Positions 8,581 to 21,139 of a stretch of 21,481 bases of DNA are shown piece after piece. The DNA lies in NCBI GenBank assembly GCA_009602725.1, contig WELB01000039.1, positions 192,857-214,337 on the forward strand. Direction: 5' to 3'. Position 1 is the first letter of the stretch. Every line of letters begins with the position of its first letter. The position numbers and the translations under genes were made by a program. The notes under the pieces are model-generated. The model made no database searches. It worked only from the letters and a program-made list of their open reading frames with translations, and was not told the origin of the DNA. This stretch comes from Spirogloea muscicola (Eukaryota > Streptophyta > Zygnematophyceae > Spirogloeales > Spirogloeaceae).

Positions 8581-11500
8581 TCATGTGGCATCATAGTGAA
8601 GCAAGCTGGACTTGCAGAATTGTATTAGTTGTCGCAGGTATTGCAACTTCTGACCAATCCTTTCCTGCAGGCGCAGGCAGGGTTTGCTTTCAGCTCTGAT
8701 GAGTGGAAATCGTGCACCAAGGTGGGCAGACCAGGTCTTCTACGCGCAGGTAATCAAAGAAGCAAGCGTAATTCTGGGACGGGTTAGACAATAGGCGAGC
8801 AGTCAACACATTTATTACCTCGCTCAAGTTTTCCAGCAAGTCCAAGCTGGGAAGCACCAGCTCCCCCAGGGCTTCAACATCACTGGTCATTGTCGGTGGC
8901 TGGCTGCTGATCTCACTGATACCTGCAGCTTCGACCTGCTTGGCAATTTGAGCCTGGAGGAGCTCGAGCGCCTGCTCGGCGGTTACCACAAGGCTTCGCA
9001 ATCTCCTCTCTGAGGAGCTCAGAGCTCCAGCAAGCGCTTGCATCGCAGCATGCCGTCTGCACATGACAGTATGATATTAAAAACACGATCATGCATTGAA
9101 AGGATGAGATCTTAAGCAAATGGATGGCTCTCTGAAAGCTTTAAAGACAAGAAAGCTCATGACTGGTCTTTCTATAAAGAGAACCAGTGTCAAGTCGCAA
9201 CCTGTCCCGTAGGGAGGTGAGTGCTGCAGAGGCATCGAGGCCACTGAAGCTGTCAATAATCTCGTCCACCTCGTGACGTGAGAGCTCATTGACATCCTCA
9301 AGCTAGCAACCCAAACAAGGAAAACAGTGCTACTTCTCAGAAATCGCATCGGGCTTGGCATTGTTTCCTTGCTCACTTCTGACAGGCCAAAGAGTAGAGC
9401 AATACTTATGCAGGACCGCAACAGCATGTAGCAGCCGGAATGTCAGTCTGGCCCCAGACCTTGGACAGAAGGATGCTCTTCTCCTCTCCTTCTGCTTGCA
9501 AGCTGGTGGCTGTCTGCTTCAGAAGCTGCGCCACGTGCCTCAGGGTTGGTTGGGTATCTAAGCCCAAGCCAGTCACTGAGGTCTGTCCAGGCTGAGCAGA
9601 GCACAGAATCAGCATGTTGCTTTCGGTCAGTATATAAGCACAAGTTGCAGTCTACCGATATTTGAGAAGCTTAAATGGCAACATTCAGCTGAGGAACTCA
9701 ACAATGCCTTGTAAACACACAGCTACTCTCCCTCATCAATGACCATAGACCTCAGTCAGAGCTGTAGGCTCATAAAGTGAAGCATATCACAGCTATATCA
9801 CCTCAGCGCGATCAAGATGCAACCTTGCTCTGCCCCTGACCACCATAGCTCGTAAGTAGGTGATCAGATTGCAGCGCAACCTTGTCACACCCTGAGTCAT
9901 AGTATCTGCAACCTGTCGGGAAGTACTGACAAGATTGCTTGCAAAGTGACTCTCTCAAATGCAAGAAAGAGTGTATATCAGACTGACAACTGGCACATGT
10001 CAAAGAGAAAAGATATCACTACACATCCTAAAAGCCGATAGTGTGCAAACCACGCAGAAGCTTCTTTCTGACTCTGGAGTGTCTTTGTATACCTGACGGA
10101 TGTTATGGCTCAGGGCTGGCATGGCTTGCGAATGACGGACATATCGGATGTACTTGCTTCTTGACTCCTGATCTGTTGTAAAATACACAGTGCAGAGGTT
10201 GAGCAGCAGCTCGCGAATGCCCCCAGCATCTTTCTGTCCCGAGGCCCATACCTGTAACAAGTACGAAAGCATCAAGATACAAATCGTCTTCACCTGTGAA
10301 AAAGTGCAGGCAAGTGAACGCGCAGTATCTGACAAGTATACTTACCTGCCATGACAAGCTGCTCTTGACTTAACTTGCTCAGGGAAACAAATAATAAGCA
10401 GCAAATGGGGCTATGCCTGCTGTCGCAACCTGGTATCAGCAGCACTAACTCCATGCATGTTCAGCTTACTCGGCTGAGAATGGCAGTTGTAAGCTCAAGT
10501 AGATGCAAGCCATTGACATTGGGTGGTATCTCTGAATCGAGTTGTCGACTTTCGTCCCTGAGGGCTCTGGCAAAGGCGCCTCTGTGAGAGTCTACAAAGT
10601 CAATGACTTGCAGAGAAGTACTATCTGTGCCAAGTTCCCCTTCTTCATCCTGCATGATTAACTCCAAGAAGATTATGTTAAGGGACTCCAAGGTTCCACT
10701 GTTTGCTCCGACTTGTACCACGCAACATGCACCACGAAATGCAAGAGGCATGACTAGCCCTCATCACCAGACTGGCAAGAGAAGCGAGGGACTCTTGGTA
10801 GCATACCTGACTTGGTGAAGATGTTGAAGCCAGTGTAGCCATGCACAAGACTAAGCGAAGGATCCGAGAGAAGAGTTGGTAGTGTTTCTCTGCCTGCGAG
10901 GGAAAGGGACTGTTGGGCCTCCACTCGTCATCAAACTTCCGTATTCGCACATGTGACACAATGATAAGAAAAAGTCGTGTCTGTCAGCTTAAATCAGCTA
11001 AGAGATATCATTAGCTTACAGCGTGATCAATATTTACATTCCAGGCAACAATGTTGCTGAACGATGTCACTCTATGCAGGCCAAATATATTGACACACAT
11101 CACATTTCATTGAAACTGCTGGCAACCCTTACTACCACAATCGTGCCTAGTAGAAGCATGCACCCAGCTCTATGAGTGCTATCACAACATACAGAAACAT
11201 GCGCATCAAGAGCGCGGCAGGATGACAGCTGCCGCAGCGCGCCCATCCGGACGATCGACAGTGCGCCCCTGCTCTTCCCAAGTGTGGCGGCTCTCAGCAG
11301 CAGTGCGAGCTCTGCCTCAGCTATGTACAGGCCACGAGCAGAGGCCTCTCCAGCCGACAACAGGGTCACCTGGATGACCGTAACAAGTGGTAGAGCTTAA
11401 GCTTTCCATATCGGCTCATACCCAAAGCAGATTGCAAGCTCAATCAAGTTGCAGCAATGAAGCTAAAGCATTGTGCAGATTTCACAAAGGTAAGAGCAAC

Positions 11501-14500
11501 GATCTGCAGCTTACTTCAGGGATGTGAAGTTGAATTTGAGAAGCTCAGGATCTACTTTATGTGAAGGCCAACCTGTCTGCTGTGACTGGCAACATCTGCC
11601 AAGGAGGCCTGCAGGATGCCCCGGCTCTGGAGCTGCTCAAACATTACCCCCACACTACCCATGCCCATCTTAAGCCCGGAGGCTGTCAGGCTCTCGCCCT
11701 CCAGTGCCAGAATTGCGTCCATGGCGTACATTGCGAGCGCCCTGCCCACCTCGCTTGCCCGCATGGCGTCTTTGGCAAGTATGGCTGCCAGAGCTGGCGC
11801 ACTTTTCCGCACTAATGCGAGGTTGCCTGCAGTCAGCTCTACTTGCTCCTGATGAACCTGAGCCCGTGCATCAGCAAACAAATGCATCTCATAAATATGA
11901 CATGCCCACATGTCCAGCCATGTATAGCTGCTACATATGCACGCATTAGACAAGTTGTCCACTTCAGATGGCCACATGCAGAAGCCACATATAGCACAAG
12001 CCATAGCGCAGCAGTGATTGCCAGAATGCAATGAGAAGGGCACAGTGCTCATGTTAATTAACCTTCTCAATGACACCCTCCCCACTGCTCGCTAACAAAG
12101 TTGAGATGACAACAGGAGGGAGGTCACTTCTGCTCCGCCCTTGACAGTATCGCAGGTAGCAGAGTAGCGACGACAATAGCCTGCAGAGATGGAAGAAGCA
12201 TCAGCGCCCGCCCCAGAGGTCTTACGTCATTGCAATTCGGACGTGAACCTGCAGCAGGGGCTGATTCATGCTTGGCTGCTGAGAAGCTGCAAGTGCTTGT
12301 GCAGGTACTGGTAAAGTGCATGGTGCACATTCAACAACCATCATACTGTCATATCTGAGAGCTCATTGCGGGTGATTGTTGTTAACCTCCGCCGCAGTGG
12401 TTCTGAGCTTTCACTTCGGAGAAGCCCACTGAGAAGCCTCGAGAGCGTCTGGTGGCAGGCGGAGTTTGACAGATGGGGTGGCGAGAGCAAGCTGAGCAAG
12501 TCAACGTCTTCGCCAGTGGTAGCAGACAACATCAAGGATGGCGAGAGAAGGAACGAGGAGAAGGACAAGCTCAGCTGCTGCAGCTTTGCAAGCACAGTTA
12601 GTGCCACCTGCAGATAGAACTTTCCTCAATTGTCAGAGAACAAAACCTAGGAAGCTGAAATGCTATCGAGAATCACGTGTGCTCACTGTATATAGCTCAC
12701 TGCAATCGATACCTGTGAGCTATGTAATGTGCTCTGTGTGCTCGTGCTATGGTTCCTGACCTGGGAAAGTGGCAGTGCCATCTTCAGCGAGCAGTCAGGC
12801 GAGATCAACGAGGTGAGAGAGGCATCCAACAAGCTGCAGTCATGTACGTTGCACACGATTAGGCTGAAGGGATGAGATGGGCCACACGCAATGCTCAAAA
12901 TGTCCTAAATGTCCTTCTAAGCATGGCATCATGGGAAAAAGGAGCACGGCGACATGGGACAATCCATCATAACAACGATAGTCTTCATGGCACTTGCATG
13001 CATGTCAAGAATGAAGGCTGAAAACAAGAACTAGGCGCACAACATCCTCCCTTGTTAGTGAAGCTAACTTCCAGATACTCCTCTGAGAATATGCATTGAC
13101 ATTCTTCCTTCATGTGGATGTGGGTCACTTACTCAGCAAGCGTCTGCAGCCGCCTGCTCGGCTCCAGCAGGTCCAGCCTTCGAGAGACGACCACCTGCTA
13201 GACCACTGTGCATTAACCTCTGATTGCATTGCGCATCTTGAAGCATTGAAACTGGTCCACATGATTACACCAACCCGAGTGACATAATAAACACAGCAGA
13301 TAACTGCTAACCCCTCTCAGGCATACGCCCAGCAGATGTCCTTGGACTTGGTGAAACAGGCCACGCTTGGTAGCGGTAGCAAAAGTTGCTTGACCATGCT
13401 ACAGAATGAATGGACCCCACCTTGTTGACTGCAGGAAAGCAGGAGCTGAATGTCGCACTAGACACAGGTCAGTGCTCTGGGGCTAGAGAGGACCTGAATG
13501 AGATTGGATATGGCCAGGAGGAGATGTAGCTGGGCAGCCTCTTCTTCCAGACGGCAGTTTTGCGCCCAAGCCCAGCGCAGCACGGTGTCCATGCCTTCTG
13601 CAAAATTTGCAGCTCTTCCCTTGTGCAAGCCCTGCACCTCAGCAAGGCATCAGCTACTGGGAGAAGAGCTGAGAGCATGTAACATCCACGAGGACGCATG
13701 GCTATCTCAAGCAGCTGGTGTTGACAGATAAAATATTGCAGTATCAGCTTGATATGTGTGCAAGGGAGCTAGCTATAGCATATCCCAGGATAGTAGAAGG
13801 AAGACAAGCTGACCTGCAAGATTGCATCTCTTAGAGCTGCAATATCTATGAGTCGATCCCCCCGCTCGGAGATGGCAAACAGATTCTGCTCCTCTTCTCC
13901 CACCAACTCAGCAAGCTGGAAACACAGATGACCTTTTAAAGTCGTTCCTTCAGGTCAATCCTGCTTGTGATAAGGTTAATCACTTGCATAACCAGTAAAG
14001 CTCAAGCACTCCTTGACCCAGATACTGCTATGGTATGCTCCTCACGAACATAGGGACCAGGCAAACCCTACTTTTGACAGAAGAAGCCTTGCACAACCAT
14101 GATGTCAACAGCGAGAAACTCGCCTTCAGTTGAGCTTTTGGGTGGTCAGATATCTCCTCTGGCATTTGAAATTGCACCAGATCCAGCAACCCAAGAATCT
14201 GCATGTCCAGACTACAAGTGAGGCCCATAGAAAACATCTTCTACCAAGCAGTGATTGCTTCACCAACACACGAGTTCCTATGATGCACAGCTTACTTTGG
14301 ACTTTCCCACAACTTCTCCAAGGCTGCTGTCTCCCTCAGCTCCAATCAGGGGCTCAGGCAAGAAAAGGGCATCAATGAGTCCACGACAGCTTTGATGCTG
14401 GTTGCCTTCGCTGATGTCAGTCCCATGGATTTCAAGCGTCAAGAGCTTCAGTAACCAAGCCCTCTGGCAAAGAAGCACGCATTGTCAATCAGAAGCTGGC

Positions 14501-17500
14501 CAAAGCGTTCCATCTGTTGAAAGGTTGGATTTAGGTATGCCTAATGATTACCCTAAGGTCGACAGCCAGCAATGTGGTCAACATCACTAACAGATGATGA
14601 CAGACATCAGCAATAGTGGGATCTACCTGATGAAGCACAGAAACTCGGAGCGCCTGTGCTTGGCCTCGCTTAGGCAACATGGTATCAATTTCGGGTAGGT
14701 GGTGAGAGAAGTAGGTACAGGAAGGACCCCGAAGAAGCTCTGCGATTGGAGTGCATGTTGCGCTGCCAGCTTGCAATTCATACAGCAACTGGCAATGGAC
14801 ACAAAGAACCAAGATCCGTGTCAAAGGACCTGAATTTATCCTGAGTGATAGAAGTAACCAAAGGGGACAAATTTGAGACTGTCACGTTGCACCCTACTTT
14901 ATCTCTGCATCTTGACTGACTGGTAATCTGCATGCCAACTCTGCCTGCATGCAATTATCTCTCGAGTGTACTACTTTGTGTTGTTCTCTGGAGCCAATTC
15001 AACCCATCCTGTAGACCCATCTTCTCATGCATATCAGCCAGGTATTTCACCCTCTATACAAGGTGCACATCCGTTGCAGCAAGTACACCCCTGGAAACAA
15101 CTTTCCCCATGCACTCTCCCTTGGCAAGGTTGCCTCAAAAGTGTGAGAGATTTGCGTGCTGCAGACATCATTGAATAGTACCTGAAAACCTGACTCATGC
15201 AGGCGGTAGTTGACTTCAGGCCTGGGTAAAGTGTCAAGCATGTCCAGGATGACGCGGAGGCACGAGAACTCCCGCCTTGGCTGCAAAACACTCCTCTGAA
15301 CTGCCCTCCAGCCCTCGCCGTCAACCCCTGCCCCTTCTACATCGAAGCGCAGGAGCAACTCGGGCACGTTGGGAGACTGCCTTGTGAGGCCCTCAAGGAG
15401 TAGCTGCGCAAACAGGGTCTTCATATAGTCACTTAGAGCTGCACTCAAGGCTGCACAAGATAAACCCAAAGCCCAAGACTTGCAGTCTTACCGATAATCT
15501 GAATGTCAAGATAAGGCTGAAGAATGTGATGATATTTGAGTCAGCTTGAAGCTTAGCGATACATTCTTTACAGCTCAAATACATTCTGTTCTCAGTGAAT
15601 ATATCACCATGGCCTTGTCACTTGCCTGCATGATGAGGAACCCATTGTCTTGAGATAGTGAGGGGCTGGCTACTATTTCGTGCATGCGAATCTCAAGGCA
15701 CGCACCATAATCCTCAACGATCCTGTCCGCCTTGCCTCCTTCAATGATCATAGCAACCAATTTCGGCAGCCTCGCACTGGTATTCACACATCAAGGAGGC
15801 GTGACAGTCATCAGTTGATCTGAATTCCGGACTTAAAGGTCTCTTTCTGAATACAGCAAATCTATAGCAACAATTATCTAAGTAACAAGTATTCTTCACG
15901 TGTCAGAAAGATGGCCAGAATCAAGTGGTGAATTCACGAACCTTAGAATGCTCATGAGGCGGATAGAAGACCGCTGAATGTCAGGCAGGGCGTCGTATCT
16001 GACATACTCCAGGAGCGACAGCATCTGCCTGCGGTCGTAGTTTGCCAAGATAGATTCCAGAGGCTGGTAACTTGGCCGGCCCTTGTCAGCAAGGACAGAG
16101 TCGCGGTCAAAAGCCAGGACAAGGATCTCCAAGCAGAGCTTGGCAGACGCCTCGAGGATCATCCCACTCCTGCTGGCCTCTCTCCCCTCCAAGATGACAT
16201 CCGGGCCAAGGCTAAGAATGCTCATAATATTTCGGAAGATTGTCCTTCCTGCCATGAGGTCCTGCACAGGCAAGACCACCGTTGGTATAATCTGCTTTTA
16301 AAATCCCAAGTGAAGGGGTACTGACTTGGATGCAAGTCTTGGCATGCAATCCGTTGACTTGTGTTTGGTGACATCTTCATGGGCTTCACATGGAACTCAC
16401 TGTCTGCTAAGCAAACGACACAGGTGCGTGGTGCTTACTCTCATGATCTCCAGACCTGGAGGCCCTCCAGTGGTGGCAATGTCATCAGCGCTTGGCTCAT
16501 ATACGGTCAACATGCTGTCAAGAGGAATGACGAGGGTGCATCAGGCTCAAATCACGTCTGCCGGGGTTGGAGGTAGCTAACTGTGCCACAGGCAGTAGAA
16601 GTGGAAATATCAGCGATCGAGCACACATTAGGAGTGAGGATACCTGTTGCTCTTGAAAACCAGCGAATATAGCTACGCAAGCATGCCTGTCAATCAAGGC
16701 AAAATACAGCATTGTGAAGGGGATGCTCTGGCGCTCTTACCACTGGAAGTGCGTGAGGGAGGCCAGTACAAGGCCCCATTTTTCTGCAGGATCCACATAG
16801 GACCTCTGCGCATAGGGTGTGAACACATGGTCTCGTACAAACTTGAAGTAGTCCAGGTACCTGTTAGCCACAAGGCTACCTGCCTGTCAGGCTCCACTGA
16901 AGGCCAGCCCTCGTTCTTAGAGGCTGAAGGAGAAGTAAAGCTGCAGGAATCCTACCTAAGGCCCTGATCCATAGGGGTTGGCTCAGCAGCCATGAGATTG
17001 TTCAGTAGCTTGAGGTACGAGAGTGTTGAGGGGTATTCCTCGACTCTTGCCTCCACTTCCTCCAGCTCGTAGACCATGTCATACACCTGCAACCACATAG
17101 TGCCCGCATCGTGCCCCGACGGATTGTATGGCTGAGGAGTGGAGCACTCTGAGCCACGGCAGCTGACATGCTACTCTATGCAAGATCCCCTCCAAGCAAG
17201 TTCTGTCAAGGTGACAAGGAGCACTGACAGGGCAACAATACGTGGTATTACCCAGAAATTTTTGTTTTTTGGTAGATTATAGGTGCACCCAAGTGATGGA
17301 GAAGGTACACATCTACTACTTGCAAGATTCTGATCGAATTTCGTGGGTCTCTGATGGAGCTGCACAGACGGAGAGGCCAATGTAGAAAATATCCCTTGGA
17401 CTACATCAAGGGGAGGCGGGGGATTGCACACCTGCCCGAGCTGCACTGCGCTCCCCACATCGCCAGGCACCATCGAGATCGGAGCGGGGCCAGCGGACAC

Positions 17501-20500
17501 CGGCAGGTCGTATTGCTCCATGAGGGCCCAGATGCAGTCCCGTACAATGGGTGATACGGGCACGAGAGCCGCGATGGCACTCCGCAGCGCACCACGCAGG
17601 CGCGGAGGGGTCTTGTCATAGGGCAGCAGGGCAAACAGGGCCTCGAGGTTCTCGACTGGTGCCCACAGGCCTCGCTCCGACTCATTGCCCTCCTGCATCA
17701 CCTGCGCAGAGATAGTGCTGGTTGACACCAGACCATTAGTAAGCAAGAGGATGCCGATTGATTGATCACCTTGTGCATCAAGAAGTTACAAGAGCGGGCA
17801 GGTGCCCCACTTCAAGAAGACTTGCCACAAGATGTAGCTAGCAATGAGCACCTTGACAAGGACACCAAGGTAGGCCTCCAGTGCCTTGGTGTCCCCTGTG
17901 AGAAAGAGCTGGCCTCCAGCTCCAACAGCAGGCGTTTCGTTCACCCCTAAGAACGCCATTGTGAGCTGCTGGCAGCGTTGCTGATACGCTGTCAGCGTGC
18001 TGAAAAGCGTGCGCCAGCTGACCAGCCGCAGCGCTCGCCCCTGAAGCAGCCTGTGGACTTCACGGGGCCCCTCCTCGCCAGTTGCCTAGTAGATGACACG
18101 AAACACTCATCCATTAAAGCACTGAAGCCAACACTGTAAGCTGGACATCCTGAGGAGTACAATTAGCATGCTGCAGATCGAGCTATGATATTGCATAGCA
18201 TCGTCACACTAATCACTCTGGGCCGTAGACATGGCAGGGATCATGTGTGAACTGAGGCCGCATGTGGCTCACACACAGAAAGGGACTACAGAGCCCCTCA
18301 GAAGCATGCACCTACAGCTCATGCCTTAGCTTTGCATACAACCATTGAGATGCATGAAGTGGAGACACACCAGTTCAGCGAGCATATGCAGGAAGGCAAC
18401 AAGCGTGTGCCAGCCACGGTGGTCCTCCCCAGCGTATAAGACGAACGCCCAGAGGGGCTGGTTGTCCTCTGCCAGGCTCGGCTCAGCCTCATAGAGGCGG
18501 CCAATCAAGCCAAGCAGCGAGACGAACGGCAGCCCGGGGCTCGTCGACGAGCTCCCGAGGGCAGCCGCCTCCGGGTCAGGGTCTGGGGCCCGCTGCGCCT
18601 GCTCCTTGAGCTCCTTGATCTTCCCCCGCACTGGCGGCAGAGACAGGAACATGGAGAGCAGCTTGTGCAGGTACACGTGGTACATGAAGAGCAGGTCAGG
18701 GTCGTCATTCTGCAGCGCAATTTACAGGCAGACAAGTCGTCATTGATCCCTCAACGATGGGAACTGTGCAGCCCTAAGCCCTGAATTTCTTAACAGATAC
18801 AACAATACTGCTGAGCAGAACTCTGTGGAGAGGTTACTAGAGCTAGTGTGTCCTCAGCTCAAGACGTACAACTGCTATTGATCCGGGACATGCCTCCTCA
18901 GGCAAACCATCGCCGCAACAGAAGTCTAATTGAAAAGGTGTGCTCCAGCCCAGCTGATACTGCTCAGTGTGTGGGCAGCTACATGTCAGCATTCAAGAGC
19001 CTTGCCTGGAAAGCTGAAGTGCTCAGAATTCCATCGTTGAGGAACGCAAAGGCATCTGTCTCGAAAGCAGCAAGGAGACAGGCATTTCCTCCAACGTTGT
19101 GGCCGACGCCGAGCTGGCAGACGCCCCATGCCAGCTTCACAATTGCCAAAACATTGGCTGCAGAAGCTGCTATGGCGCTGCTTCCATGCACGGGTGTCAT
19201 CACCTGGTACGCTCGAAATGCCTATCAGAAGCCTCACACAGACAGATTGATACAGCAAATGCACAATGTTCCTGGTGCCTTGAAGTGATGCGACTCTCAC
19301 TACTCTCATTGGTAAGGTTTTGGTGAGACACAGACCTGCTCTTGGAAGCTCTTCTGGAATGCCTCCTCCTCAATAAGAGAGCGCTCATGACCTTCCCCAG
19401 CGCCCAGTGAGTCAGAGATGAGTGAAACCACCAATGCAAACATCACCGTGTACGCTGTCTGCAGATAAAATGCAAGTTAATGTCAGACAGTATAACAGCT
19501 GGATGATGATGACCCCAAACAGGAGCAGGGGCAGCCTAACAATATCTGACATGGTGCTCTTCAGAAAGATGATGGCTGCTCTTTCACTGTCATCAGAATC
19601 CTTTGTTTCTGTATCTTCATGATTAGCACAGAGGGAAATCATTATGTGACCCTTAATTCGCAATTCGGCTTTCCTTTCTGGACTGCCTCAAGCTTAATGT
19701 CGTCTGCCTAAGGTTCACATGAGGGGAGACCAACATGAGCTGGAATAGCTACGGCTGCTGACACTTAGCAGCAAATGTCAATCACCTGCAATTTTACAGT
19801 TTCCTTGGACTTGGCCCAATCCTGGGCACAAGCTCGTAGCAAGTCCAGGAGCTCGCTCAGCTCTGTGGAGCTGGCCTTGGCAATAAGGCAGGTGTACACC
19901 AGGCACTGCGCAAGCATCAGGCGCTCGCGCTGCACCACATTCTGTCGCAGTACCAATGTGCCCCTAGCGTCCATGACATATGGCTCGCAGCTTGGGCCGC
20001 CAAGGCCCGCCGGCTCTTCCCGGTTGAGCTCTTTGACGAGAGCGAGTAGGCGGGCCCGGAGGCCAGCAGCCATTAAGCCCTGAAGGAAGGCCTGAACGTC
20101 CTCAGTGATACCCAAGTCCGCTCCCTCGTCCAGGACAACCATCTGGAGAACAAGGCAAGATTCTCATGATTCAGGAGCTTGATCGGGCATTGACATTGCT
20201 GCCTTGTAGTGAAGCGTAGCATGGCCACTAATGAAACATAGACTGATCAAGCTTCAGGCCTGTAGTTCGCCTCTTATGACCTTGATGAGTCAGAGCATCA
20301 TACAAGCTGCTCAACTGGCTAATCTTCTGGAGTTCATGTTGTTGTCAAATACAAATACAACCAGACAGTTAGAAAGTGCCAGTGTATATTCTCATCATGG
20401 GCATTAGAGCTGAATTTGGGCCCGCGGGCTTGAATCTTTGCCTCCCACGTCACAAATGCAAGTAGAAGGAGGAGGAGCGCACCCGTAGTAAGAGCTGCAG

Positions 20501-20606
20501 CGAAAGTATGAGGGCCCGGCGCTCGGTGAACCAGAGGCCGGCGGCCAGACGCAGGACCTCCACTGGCTCCCGCCCCACAATGCTCCACTGCACAAGCAGC
20601 TCCGCG
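8581..20606 (-). CDS. NUP205: Nuclear pore complex protein NUP205 (inner-ring scaffold), extreme N-terminus missing
   Basis: This alpha-helical scaffold nucleoporin of the nuclear pore inner ring matches plant NUP205 almost end to end. Exons: 20483-20606, 19786-20142, 19336-19458, 19006-19203, 18371-18709, 17852-18085, 17432-17701, 16956-17086, 16741-16860, 16439-16514, 15942-16291, 15626-15776, 15182-15403, 14627-14788, 14296-14463, 14124-14198, 13814-13915, 13494-13631, 13133-13194, 12761-12833, 12387-12607, 12063-12180, 11573-11857, 11193-11369, 10807-10980, 10470-10649, 10093-10251, 9802-9912, 9460-9582, 9202-9302, 8819-9056, 8581-8664. All phases agree, giving about 1814 codons to the TGA at 8581-8583; plant homologues are near 1840. 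Diagnostic stretches are LVKELNREEPAGLGGP (exon 2), LEYVRYDALPDIQRSSI (exon 11), SPDCSLKMALPLSQ (exon 20), SESSEPLRRR (exon 21), QLQSRGILQASL (exon 23) and EDVNELSRHEVDEII (exon 30). About 90 N-terminal residues are not found. Exon 1 may instead start at 20587. Confidence 0.93.
13916..14123 (-). other. GC-AG intron of NUP205 (intron 16)
   Basis: The upstream exon ends AAG and the intron starts GCGAGT; the acceptor is TTTCCAG before CTTGCTGAG. This keeps phase 0 and joins KAQLK to LAELVGEEE, as expected from plant homologues. The nearby GT (in GTTTCT) would give phase 1 and an immediate stop after joining. Confidence 0.65.
15404..15625 (-). other. GC-AG intron of NUP205 (intron 12)
   Basis: The exon end CAG is followed by GCAAGT, the consensus form of a GC donor. 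The acceptor is TTTGCGCAG before CTACTCCTT. The join gives FLIMQ-LLLEGL in phase 0, matching the conserved plant sequence. No GT donor nearby preserves the frame and the homology. Confidence 0.8.
18710..19005 (-). other. GC-AG intron of NUP205 (intron 4)
   Basis: The exon end TTCCAG is followed by GCAAGG, and the acceptor is GCGCTGCAG before AATGACGAC. Joined in phase 0 it reads STSAFQ-NDDPDLLF, matching a conserved AYQND-like segment of plant NUP205. A GT 27 bases downstream (GTAGCT) would leave the wrong phase. Confidence 0.75.
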
Positions 20607-21130
20607 CTTCAATCAGCCTTGTCCCCTTGTGAGCACAAGATGAAGTGGACATGGACCAGGTGCAAACAAAATTCCTGGTACTTGACACAATCCTACATAG
20701 ACTGGTTACATCTAAAAGCTGGAAACTGGTGCAGCTGGGGTGCAGAACGTCTCTCAGAACTGCAGCTGTGGAAGGTGGCCCCTAATGGCGTGCTAACTTC
20801 GTTCCCTGTAGGTTGCCCTCTTCGCCTGTACAGGCGTGTGGGTAGCAGCATCACACTTATATCATACCCTGCAGCGGAGCTTGCGATGTGATGACCACAG
20901 TGCCAGCCCACGATACGCTAAAGGGTATCCCTGAATCAGATCATCCTGAGTCCCAAGCTGCCCTTCCATGCCTAGATGCTGCAATGGCATCATCTGGCCA
21001 CTTCACCCCAAGCCTTTCCAAGCCTTTCCATGCCTTCCAAAGTGCCAGCTGGGCTTCGTACGTGAACTCCCACTTCCAGGACCTTCTTCTCCTCTCTCAC
21101 ATTCCTATCATGCCTATCTTCTACACCGCA
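20607..21130 (-). other. Region upstream of the first resolved NUP205 exon; no exon identified
   Basis: The missing N-terminal residues should be encoded here or beyond the window. I looked on the minus strand for a start codon followed by the plant N-terminal pattern and found none that I could defend. A short ATG frame (MMPLQHLGMEGQ...) at about 20860-20980 has no recognisable similarity. Confidence 0.4.
21008..21036. repeat. Short tandem repeat, CCAAGCCTTT about three times
   Basis: Two exact ten-base units and a third imperfect unit (CCATGCCTT) lie in a row. No function is apparent. Confidence 0.6.
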
Positions 21131-21139
21131 GGCAGTCCA

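Noticed and set aside
8316-8594. 92-codon minus-strand open frame just past the NUP205 stop
   Set aside because: It overlaps the end of the last NUP205 exon in another frame and the 20-base repeats, with no recognisable domain.
12184-12340. Possible extra NUP205 exon encoding HALYQYLHKHLQLL on the minus strand
   Set aside because: It looked plausible, but no AG acceptor gives that frame, and exon 21 joins directly in phase to 12180, where LLSSLLCYLRYCQ matches the expected protein.
13200-13480. Candidate extra exon between NUP205 exons 18 and 19
   Set aside because: Short open stretches exist, but exon 18 joins directly to exon 19 in phase (ISNLIQ to VVVSRRLD) as in plant homologues.
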